Assembly: GCA_036381275.1 (NCBI GenBank)
Contig: DASVDC010000017.1
Coordinates: 4,934 to 68,933 of the forward strand
Length of the DNA: 64,000 bases
Reading direction: 5' to 3'
Source of the DNA: UBA7803 sp036381275
GTDB lineage: Bacteria; Pseudomonadota; Gammaproteobacteria; Pseudomonadales; Azotimanducaceae
The notes under the pieces were generated by a model. It searched no databases, had not been told where the DNA came from, and saw nothing but the letters and a program-made list of their open reading frames with translations. The translations under genes and the position numbers were made by a program. Below, one piece after another: positions 54,419-61,196 of the stretch. Each line of letters starts with the position of its first letter. The first letter of the stretch is position 1.

Positions 54419-54770
54419 GCTGTCTCTTCTGGCTTCGTGCTGTGTGTCCGTCGCGGGTATACAAGACCCGTTCCCTTTCTCCAGCCGTTGCTGCCGGTCC
54501 GGCGTGCCCGTGCAGCCCTTACCTTGTGGGTCGTAGTTGTGATTAGATGCGCGCCTGTCTGGATGCACGGGGTCCCGCTGCCGCACCCACCACGGCAGCG
54601 CTCCAATGAGCGACCGACCTATAAGATGCCGGATTCGGCGCGAGGTTCCCCGACCGACCGGAGCCCTCTGCACCGGCACGTTCGAGACTAGTCAACTGCC
54701 CCTGAAGCCACTGTGCTCAGAATGTAACCCGTTGTTCACGCTGCGGGCAACCGGGTGTAAGGAGCTGAAC
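54419..54770. promoter_or_regulatory. 352-base divergent region between prc and the FKBP gene
   Basis: Gene-free. A TATAAG (54620-54625) and a TATACA (54458-54463) are -10-like on the plus and minus strands respectively, without good -35 partners. It also reads ATTAGATGCGCGCC (about 54542), an AT-richer patch. No riboswitch or sRNA is recognisable. Confidence 0.35.
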
Positions 54771-55613
54771 ATGCACGACGAGAAGCCTTACCAAGCAGGC
54801 CCGCCTGCGCGCCTCGAGACGGGAATACGGACCGCGTTGGCGGTGTTGCTGCTCGGCCTGGCGGGCGCCTGTGACGGCGCCGGCGAGGCGACGTCCCGCA
54901 CCCCGGCCGGCGGGGAGGGCACCGAGCCGCCGGCCGCGCAAGCGCCCGTGGCGGCGGGCTCGGCGCTCACCGACGACGCGGCGAAGGCGTCCTACAGCCT
55001 GGGCTATCGCTTCGCCGAGAACGTGCAGCGTCAGTTCCCGGGCTCGATCCGGCAGGATGCGTTTCTCGACGGCGTGCGCGATCAACTCGCCGGAGAAGCG
55101 GCGCGGGTGGACGACGCCGAGGCCGAGCGCGTTCTGACCGCGCTGATGGAGCAGCGGCAGGCGGAAGCGGACCATCGGGCGCTCCGGAACCTGGAAGAGG
55201 GCCTGGCGTTTCTCGAGAAGAACAGCCAGCGCGAGGGCGTCGTCACGCTGGAATCCGGGCTGCAGTACGAGGTGCTGCAGCCCGGTCAGGGCGAGAAGCC
55301 GAAGCCGACCGACGTCGTGACCACGCACTACGAGGGCCGCCTGATCGACGGCACCGTGTTCGACAGCTCCTATCAGCGCGGCGAGCCCGCGAGCTTCCCG
55401 CTGAATCGCGTGATCGCCGGCTGGACGGAAGGCCTGCAACTGATGTCACCCGGCGCCAAGTACCGCCTGTTCGTGCCGTCGGAGCTGGCCTACGGCGAGC
55501 GCGGGGCGGGCCAGGTGATCCCGCCGAACGCCACGCTGATCTTCGACGTCGAGCTGCTCGAGATCGCGCCGGAGGACGATGAAGGAGCCGATGAGCCGGA
55601 TCCCGCGCAGTGA
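54771..55613 (+). CDS. FKBP-type peptidyl-prolyl isomerase (FkpA/Mip-like lipoprotein)
   Basis: 280 residues from the ATG with AAGGAG upstream; the earlier frame is non-coding. Lipobox LLLGLAGAC, so lipid-anchored in the envelope. The N-terminal dimer helix (AKASYSLGYRFAENVQRQFP then LAGEAARVDDAEAERVLTAL) is followed by the FKBP domain: LESGLQYEVLQPGQGEKPKP, VVTTHYEGRLIDGTVFDSSY, GWTEGLQLMSPGAKYRLFVP, AYGERGAGQVIPPNATLIFD. Catalyses prolyl isomerisation in folding of envelope proteins, sensible beside Prc. Confidence 0.95.
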   Translation: MHDEKPYQAGPPARLETGIRTALAVLLLGLAGACDGAGEATSRTPAGGEGTEPPAAQAPVAAGSALTDDAAKASYSLGYRFAENVQRQFPGSIRQDAFLDGVRDQLAGEAARVDDAEAERVLTALMEQRQAEADHRALRNLEEGLAFLEKNSQREGVVTLESGLQYEVLQPGQGEKPKPTDVVTTHYEGRLIDGTVFDSSYQRGEPASFPLNRVIAGWTEGLQLMSPGAKYRLFVPSELAYGERGAGQVIPPNATLIFDVELLEIAPEDDEGADEPDPAQ

Positions 55614-55839
55614 CAGCGCGCGCAGCGACGGCCAGCGGCAGCGGCGCCTCACCCGCACCATCGTGCTCGGCAGCCTCGCCGTCGCGGCCGCGATCGCGTG
55701 GCTCGCGATCGAGTGGGAGGCGGATCTCGAGGAACTGCTCGGCTACGCGCTGGTCAGCCTGCTGCTGGTGCTGTTCTCGGTGGCGCTCGCATCGGCCGGC
55801 GGCGTGCTGATCTGGGCGCTCCGGCGACGCCGGCGCTGA
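55579..55839 (+). CDS. small two-helix membrane protein, unknown
   Basis: 86 residues; the start overlaps the FKBP stop by 35 bases (a later ATG at 55591 is also possible). Two helices, TRTIVLGSLAVAAAIAWLAI and GYALVSLLLVLFSVALASAG, are joined by an acidic turn (EWEADLEELL) and flanked by basic ends. I do not recognise it. Overlap with the FKBP gene suggests a shared transcript. Confidence 0.7.
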   Translation: MKEPMSRIPRSDSARSDGQRQRRLTRTIVLGSLAVAAAIAWLAIEWEADLEELLGYALVSLLLVLFSVALASAGGVLIWALRRRRR

Positions 55840-55869
55840 GCCGGATCGCTGCGCGTGCCCGGCCGCGCG

Positions 55870-56625
55870 TCAGGGCAGGCCGGTCAGGAAACGATCGAGG
55901 CGCGGCGCGAAGTAGTTGTCGTAATCCAGCGAGAAGGCCACCGCCCGGGCCTGGCCGAGGATGTTCCGCCGCGGCACCAGGCCGATGAACCGGGAATCGC
56001 GGCTGTCGTCCCGGTTGTCGCCCAGCATCAGGAACTGCCCTTCGGGGATGCGGATCGGCGCGAACGAATCCATCGGTCCGCCGCCGTGGCGGTGCAGCAG
56101 CACCAGGCGCTCGCTGCCGAGCACCGATTCCCGCAGGAGCTGATACCCCGGCGGCACCGCGACCGGCGCCTCCGCGGCCGGCACCGGCCGGTACTCGGCG
56201 GCCACGCCGTTGATCGTGAGACGGTTGTGCTGCATCGACACCACGTCGCCGGGCACCGCGATCACCCGCTTGACCAGCAGGATGCCGTCCTCCGGCGATT
56301 CGAACGTGACCACGTCGCCGCGCTGCGGCTCGCGCCAGCTCGTCAGCCGCCACAGTGTGAACGGCAGGCGCAGGTCGTAGGCGAGCTTGTCGACGACGAT
56401 GCGGTCGCCGATCAGGATCGAGGGCAGCATCGAGCCGGACGGCACGTGGTTCCAGTCGGCAACCGCGGAGCGGAACAGCAGCATCACCGCGACGAACAGC
56501 ACGAAGCCGCGCCACTCGAGCCACAGCCGCCGGGGCCGGTTGCCGGGTCGCGCGTTCAGGCGCGGCGCTCCTCGAAGCGCTTCTGCTGCTCCGGGCTCGC
56601 GTCGGTCTGGTAGCGCGCCTTCCAT
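55870..56625 (-). CDS. lepB: signal peptidase I
   Basis: 251 residues if read from the ATG at 56625, which overlaps the 3' end of the DUF1244 gene by 70 bases. The real start may be a CTG at 56561, since everything before LEWRGFVLFVAVMLLFRSAV is untypical. Box B has HVPSGSMLPSILIGDRIVVD (catalytic Ser65), box D DGILLVKRVIAVPGDVV (Lys119), and box E GDNRDDSRDSRF. One membrane helix only. Removes Sec signal peptides. No lepA neighbour. Confidence 0.9.
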   Translation of the reverse strand: MEGALPDRREPGAAEALRGAPRLNARPGNRPRRLWLEWRGFVLFVAVMLLFRSAVADWNHVPSGSMLPSILIGDRIVVDKLAYDLRLPFTLWRLTSWREPQRGDVVTFESPEDGILLVKRVIAVPGDVVSMQHNRLTINGVAAEYRPVPAAEAPVAVPPGYQLLRESVLGSERLVLLHRHGGGPMDSFAPIRIPEGQFLMLGDNRDDSRDSRFIGLVPRRNILGQARAVAFSLDYDNYFAPRLDRFLTGLP

Positions 56626-56861
56626 TCGCTGTACGGCATCCCGTACACGCGCTCCCGGGCGGCTTCGTAGTCCATCTCGATGCCGGCTTCCTCGCAGGCG
56701 GCCACGTACCACTTGGACAGGCAGTTGCGGCAGAACCCGGCCAGGTTCATCAGGTCGATGTTCTGCACTTCCTTGTGCGCGTCGAGATGGGCGAGCAGAC
56801 GACGGAACACCGCCGCCTCGATTTCGGTGCGCTGGTTCGGGCTCAGATCCTCCGGCTTCAT
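56556..56861 (-). CDS. DUF1244 domain protein
   Basis: 101 residues from the ATG at 56861 (an upstream codon at 56894 is in frame). The family signature NLAGFCRNCLSKWYVAACEE with Cys-x-x-Cys is intact, followed by MPYSEWKARYQTDASPEQQK. Function unknown; the cysteine pair suggests metal binding or redox. Head of a pair with lepB, which overlaps its 3' end. Divergent to TerC. Confidence 0.93.
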   Translation of the reverse strand: MKPEDLSPNQRTEIEAAVFRRLLAHLDAHKEVQNIDLMNLAGFCRNCLSKWYVAACEEAGIEMDYEAARERVYGMPYSEWKARYQTDASPEQQKRFEERRA

Positions 56862-56953
56862 GACCGACTCCAAGATGCGGGACGGGCACCCCATCTTAAC
56901 GGACGGTGTGCTTCAATGTCGCACCATCCGTCGGGCGCCGCCGTGGAGGGTAC

Positions 56954-57733
56954 GTGGAGCTGTTGGCGAATCCGGAAGCCTGGGCCGCCTTCTTCATGCT
57001 GACGGCCCTCGAGATCGTCCTGGGCATCGACAACATCATCTTCATATCGATCCTGACCGGGCGCCTGCCCGCACACCGGCAGGCCCGGGCGCGTTTCCTG
57101 GGTCTCTCGCTCGCGATGCTGATGCGCGTGTTGCTGCTGCTCTCCCTCGCCTGGATCATGCGCCTGACGGAGGACCTGTTCACGGTACTCGGCGAGGGCA
57201 TCAGCGGGCGTGATCTGATCCTGATCGTCGGCGGCGCGTTCCTGCTCGCGAAGGCGACCCGGGAGATCCACAACAGCCTGGAAGGCGAGGAGCACGTCGA
57301 CGGCGGCGGCGCAGCCGCGGCGGGCTTCGCCAGCGTGCTGGTACAGATCGCGGTGATCGACATGGTGTTCTCGCTCGACTCGGTGATCACCGCGGTGGGC
57401 ATGGTGCGCGACCTCGAGATCATGATCGCGGCGGTGATCGTCGCGGTCGGGGTGATGATGCTCGCGGCCGGCTCGATCGCGCGCTTCATCGAAGGGCACC
57501 CGACGGTGAAGATGCTGGCACTGTCGTTCCTGATCCTCGTGGGCTTCACGCTGGTCGGCGAGGGCGTCGATTTCCACACGCCGAAGGGGTACATCTACAC
57601 CGCGATGGCGTTCTCGTTCGGAGTCGAGATGCTCAACATCCGCGCGAAGAAGGCGCGGGAGGGTCACGTACGCCTGCGCAAGGCCCAGTTCGGCGACCTC
57701 GTCGCCGGCGCCCGGGAGCGGGAGACCGCGTGA
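56954..57733 (+). CDS. TerC/Alx family integral membrane protein
   Basis: 259 residues from a GTG (VELLANPEAWAAFFML) with GGAGG 4 bases upstream. Membrane helices with acidic signatures: ALEIVLGIDNIIFISILTGR (TerC motif), then a later VIDMVFSLDSVITAVGMVRD. Family members handle metal ions, mainly manganese, and confer tellurite resistance. The last four bases (GTGA) overlap the PP2C start, so the two are coupled in translation. Confidence 0.95.
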   Translation: MELLANPEAWAAFFMLTALEIVLGIDNIIFISILTGRLPAHRQARARFLGLSLAMLMRVLLLLSLAWIMRLTEDLFTVLGEGISGRDLILIVGGAFLLAKATREIHNSLEGEEHVDGGGAAAAGFASVLVQIAVIDMVFSLDSVITAVGMVRDLEIMIAAVIVAVGVMMLAAGSIARFIEGHPTVKMLALSFLILVGFTLVGEGVDFHTPKGYIYTAMAFSFGVEMLNIRAKKAREGHVRLRKAQFGDLVAGARERETA

Positions 57734-58476
57734 GCTCCGCCGGCGGGCGGATCGAGCTGGTCGGCCGCACCGACCGCGGGCGCCTGCGGGAGCGCAACGA
57801 GGACAACCTGGCGTTCGACGAGACCATCGGCGTCGCAGTGGTCGCGGACGGCATGGGCGGGCTCGACCACGGCCACCTCGCGAGCCGCACCGCGGCGGAG
57901 ACCGTGCTGGCGCACCTGCGCGCCGCGGGCCCGGGCCGCAGCGCGGCGGATCTGGAGGCGGCGCTCGGCGCCGCGAACGACCGGGTTCGCGAGGCGGCAC
58001 GGGCCGCCGCCGCGGTGATGGGCACCACGGCCGTGGTACTGGACGTCGCCGCCGACGCCTGCCGGATCGCGCACGTGGGCGATTCGCGCGCGTACCGGCT
58101 GCACCGCGGCGAGCTCACGCTGCTGACGCGCGATCACAGCATGGTGCAGGACCTGGTCGAACGGGGACTGCTGCGCCCGGAGGCGGCGCGCCACTCGCCG
58201 AGCCGCAACGTGATCACCCGGGCGATCGGCCTCGACGTCGCGTTCGAGCCCGAGATTCGGGCGATCGAGCTCGAGGCGGGGGATCTGCTGCTGCTCTGCA
58301 GCGACGGGCTCTGGGACATGCTGGAGGATGCCGAGATCGCCGAGCGGCTCCGCCGCAGCGGCGCCAACCGGCGGGGACTGGAGCGCTGCGCGGACGCGCT
58401 GGTGAACGCGGCGAACGCCGCGGGCGGGTTCGACAACATCACGGTGGTGCTGGCGCGGGTGCGCGCGGCGGGCTGA
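57730..58476 (+). CDS. PP2C-type serine/threonine protein phosphatase
   Basis: 248 residues from a GTG inside the TerC stop. PP2C motifs in order: GRLRERNEDNLAFDETIGVA, VAVVADGMGGLDHGHLASRT, AHVGDSRAYRLHRGELTLLT, LCSDGLWDMLEDAEIAERL, GGFDNITVVLARVR. These supply the metal-binding aspartates. Dephosphorylates Ser/Thr proteins. Kinase partner not in the window. Tied to TerC by overlap. Confidence 0.95.
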   Translation: MSSAGGRIELVGRTDRGRLRERNEDNLAFDETIGVAVVADGMGGLDHGHLASRTAAETVLAHLRAAGPGRSAADLEAALGAANDRVREAARAAAAVMGTTAVVLDVAADACRIAHVGDSRAYRLHRGELTLLTRDHSMVQDLVERGLLRPEAARHSPSRNVITRAIGLDVAFEPEIRAIELEAGDLLLLCSDGLWDMLEDAEIAERLRRSGANRRGLERCADALVNAANAAGGFDNITVVLARVRAAG

Positions 58477-58488
58477 TTCTTCCTGCTG

Positions 58489-59400
58489 TCACTGCGGCCC
58501 GAGATGGGTCAGCCCCCGCGCGGCGGCGAGCTCCACCTGGCGGCGCCGCTCGAGAAAGCCGGCGCGGCGCCTCTCGTCGTGCTCGTCGATGCAGTACGGG
58601 CAGCTCACCCCTTCCCGATAGTGGGGCGACTCGAGATCCGCGGCGGACAGCGCGCGGCGGCAGGCGAAGCATTGCCGGTGGGAACCGGTGCGGAGCCGCT
58701 GGTCGACCGCCACCCGCTGATCGAACACGAAGCACTCGCCGCGCCAGCGGCTCTCGTCCGGGGTGACCTGGTCGAGGTAGCCGAGGATGCCGCCGTCGAG
58801 CTGATAGACGGCTTCGAACCCCTGCTCGAGCAGCCAGGCCGAGGCCTTCTCGCAGCGGATGCCGCCGGTGCAGAACATCGCGACCCGGCGGTGCCGGGCC
58901 GGGTCGAGACGGCGCTGCACGAACGCCGGAAACTGACGGAACGCGCGGGTGCCCGGATTGACCGCGCCGGGGAAAGTGCCGATCGCGACCTCGTAGTCGT
59001 TGCGCGTGTCGAGCACCACCACGCCGGGATCGTCGAGGAGCGCGTGCCATCGCGCCGGATCGACCCGCTCGCCGGTGCGCCGGTGCGGCGCGACGCCGGG
59101 CTGCCCGAAGCGCACGATCTCCGGCCGGATGCGGACCTTCAGCCGGCGGAACACCGGGATGTCGTCGCCGGCTTCCGAGAAGCGTACCTCGAGCCCGGCG
59201 AACGGCGGCCAGGCCGTCAGCGCCAGGTGGAAGCCCGCGAGGGCCTCGCCCGGCCCGGCGAGCGTCATGTTGATGCCTTCCTCGGCGAGCAGGATCGTGC
59301 CCCGGAGGCCCGCTGCCGCCGCGTCGCGCTCGAGCGCATCGCGCAGCGCCGCCAGGTCCGCGAGCGGCACGAAGCGGTAACCGGTCATCACCGCCGGCAT
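58489..59400 (-). CDS. trhO: tRNA uridine(34) hydroxylase
   Basis: 303 residues. N-terminal ferredoxin-like domain, then a rhodanese domain with the active-site loop MFCTGGIRCEKASAWLL (Cys177) and LDTRNDYEVAIGTFPGAVNP, then a Cys-rich C-terminal (CFACRRALSAAD, CPYCIDEH) forming a zinc site. Makes 5-hydroxyuridine at tRNA position 34. The ATG overlaps the BolA-type stop (TGATG). Confidence 0.95.
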   Translation of the reverse strand: MPAVMTGYRFVPLADLAALRDALERDAAAAGLRGTILLAEEGINMTLAGPGEALAGFHLALTAWPPFAGLEVRFSEAGDDIPVFRRLKVRIRPEIVRFGQPGVAPHRRTGERVDPARWHALLDDPGVVVLDTRNDYEVAIGTFPGAVNPGTRAFRQFPAFVQRRLDPARHRRVAMFCTGGIRCEKASAWLLEQGFEAVYQLDGGILGYLDQVTPDESRWRGECFVFDQRVAVDQRLRTGSHRQCFACRRALSAADLESPHYREGVSCPYCIDEHDERRRAGFLERRRQVELAAARGLTHLGPQ

Positions 59401-59744
59401 CAGCGGCCCCCCTCGGTCGCGGCGCCGTGCTCCCGCGCCTTGCCGCCGAGACACGGGGGCGACATCGGCGCATCGCCGAAGCGCCGCTGCCATTCCTCGG
59501 CGGTGTAGGTGTGGATCGCCAGCGCGTGCACGCCGCCGGCCAGCTCGTCGCGCAGCGTCTCGTTCACCAGCCGGTGGCGCGCGACGAGCGCCATGCCGGC
59601 GAACGCCTCGGACACCAGCACGACCTTGAAGTGCGTCTCGGAACCGGGCGGCACGTTGTGATTGCCGCTCTCGTTGCGCACGTCGAGGTGCGCGAGGTCG
59701 AAGCGCTGCGAGAGCTTGCGTTCGATGGTCTGTTGCATGCTCAT
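59400..59744 (-). CDS. BolA family protein
   Basis: 114 residues: QQTIERKLSQRFDLAHLDVR, ETHFKVVLVSEAFAGMALVA, RHRLVNETLRDELAGGVHAL, a conserved HALAIHTYTAEEW. Works with monothiol glutaredoxins in Fe-S handling, or as a regulator. The stop overlaps the trhO start by one base. The C-terminal tail (APMSPPCLGGKAREHGAA) is non-conserved. Confidence 0.94.
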   Translation of the reverse strand: MSMQQTIERKLSQRFDLAHLDVRNESGNHNVPPGSETHFKVVLVSEAFAGMALVARHRLVNETLRDELAGGVHALAIHTYTAEEWQRRFGDAPMSPPCLGGKAREHGAATEGGR

Positions 59745-59796
59745 GATGTCTTCCAGGATTCGTGGAGGCTTTGCGGACGCGCCGGCGCGCACCCGA

Positions 59797-60495
59797 TCAT
59801 CCTTCGAGCAACGGCGCGAGGTGCGGCCAGACCGTGTCGAGCAGCATCTCCTGCGCTTCGGCGGTCGGATGAATGCCGTCCGCCTGCATCAGCCCCGGGC
59901 GCAGCGCGACGTCCTCGAGCAGGAACGGCACCAGCGGCACGTCGTGCTCCTCGGCCACTTCCGCGAACACCTCGACGAACGCGCGCGTGTAGCGCGGCCC
60001 GTAGTTCGGCGGGATCTGCATCCCGACCAGCAGCACCCGGCAGCCGGCGTCGCGGGCGAGCGCCACCATGCGGCTCAGGTTGTCGCGGATGCTCGCGATC
60101 GGATAGCCGCGCAGGCCGTCGTTGCCGCCGAGCTCGATGATCACCACGTCCGGCTGGTGACGCTCGAGCGCATCCGGCAGCCGCGCGAGACCGCCGGCGG
60201 TGGTCTCGCCGCTGACGCTCGCGTTGATCACGCGCCAGCCGCTGCCCTCGACGTCGAGCCGTACGCCGAGCTGCTCAACCCAGCTCCGTTCGCGTTGAAT
60301 ACCGTATCCGGCGCTGATACTGTCCCCGAGCACCAGAATGGTCGATTCTGCACTCTCCGGCCCGGCCGCGGTCGCCGGGACGTCGGGCGCCGCCAGCGCC
60401 CGCGGGCCCGCGACGACTGCCAGCAACAACGCCGCACAGAATCCCGCGAGCCGAATCGGGCGGGCGGGGCCGGGGCCACTCTGGCGCGGCTGCAT
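59797..60495 (-). CDS. tesA: multifunctional esterase / lysophospholipase, GDSL family
   Basis: 232 residues from the ATG at 60495; an earlier ATG at 60516 would overlap the divergent ABC gene. Signal peptide RLAGFCAALLLAVVAGPRAL. GDSL blocks: ILVLGDSISAGYGIQRERSW (Ser), VIIELGGNDGLRGYPIASI (Asn/Asp), and LMQADGIHPTAEAQEMLLDT (Asp-His). Periplasmic thioesterase, arylesterase and lysophospholipase. Divergence from ybbA is the conserved order of this locus. Confidence 0.95.
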   Translation of the reverse strand: MQPRQSGPGPARPIRLAGFCAALLLAVVAGPRALAAPDVPATAAGPESAESTILVLGDSISAGYGIQRERSWVEQLGVRLDVEGSGWRVINASVSGETTAGGLARLPDALERHQPDVVIIELGGNDGLRGYPIASIRDNLSRMVALARDAGCRVLLVGMQIPPNYGPRYTRAFVEVFAEVAEEHDVPLVPFLLEDVALRPGLMQADGIHPTAEAQEMLLDTVWPHLAPLLEG

Positions 60496-60514
60496 CAGCC
60501 GGAACGGAACGAGC

Positions 60515-61186
60515 ATGACGGAACCGGTCATTCGAGCGCGAGGCGTGGACAAGGTGGTACCCACTGCGGAAGGGCAGCTCACCATCTTGGAGGGCATAGA
60601 CCTCGAAATCAACGCGGGGGAATCCGTCGCAGTGGTGGGGGCGTCCGGCTCCGGCAAAACCACGCTGCTCGGCATTCTCGCAGGCCTCGACCTGCCCACG
60701 CGCGGCACCGTCACGCTGGTCGGACGCGAGCTCACGAGCCTCGACGAGGAGGAGCGCGCGCGCGTGCGCGGCGAGCAGGTCGGCTTCGTGTTCCAGACCT
60801 TCCAGCTGCTCGGCAGCCTGACCGCGCTCGAGAACGTGATGCTGCCGGCGGAGCTGCACGGTGAGCCGGACGCCCGCGAGCAGGCCGAGACGCTGCTCGA
60901 GAAGGTCGGCCTCGGTGCCCGCATGGGACACTATCCGCGCCAGCTCTCCGGCGGTGAGCAGCAGCGCGTCGCGATCGCGCGCGCGTTCGCGTCGCGGCCG
61001 AACGTGCTGTTCGCGGACGAGCCCACCGGCAACCTCGACACGGTGACCGGCGCACACATCATCGATCTGTTGTTCGAGCTGAACGCCGAGTACGCCACGA
61101 CGCTCGTGCTCGTGACCCACGACGAGCGGCTCGCGGCCCGCTGTCAGCGGGTCGTGGTGATCGACGCCGGGCGGATCGGCGGGTGA
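60515..61186 (+). CDS. ybbA: ABC transporter ATP-binding protein
   Basis: 223 residues: Walker A GASGSGKTTLLGILAGLDLP, Q-loop VFQTFQLLGSLTALEN, signature LSGGEQQRVAIARAFASRPN, Walker B VLFADEPTGNLDT, and the switch His THDERLAARCQRV. LolD/MacB-type subfamily. Partner permease follows 10 bases later. Substrate of YbbA/YbbP is not settled, probably envelope lipid or lipoprotein related. Confidence 0.95.
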   Translation: MTEPVIRARGVDKVVPTAEGQLTILEGIDLEINAGESVAVVGASGSGKTTLLGILAGLDLPTRGTVTLVGRELTSLDEEERARVRGEQVGFVFQTFQLLGSLTALENVMLPAELHGEPDAREQAETLLEKVGLGARMGHYPRQLSGGEQQRVAIARAFASRPNVLFADEPTGNLDTVTGAHIIDLLFELNAEYATTLVLVTHDERLAARCQRVVVIDAGRIGG

Positions 61187-61196
61187 GGCGCGCCCC

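Noticed and set aside
52010..54691. Long plus-strand open frame across the tail-specific protease
   Set aside because: Fully antisense to prc; no family features. High GC leaves such frames open.
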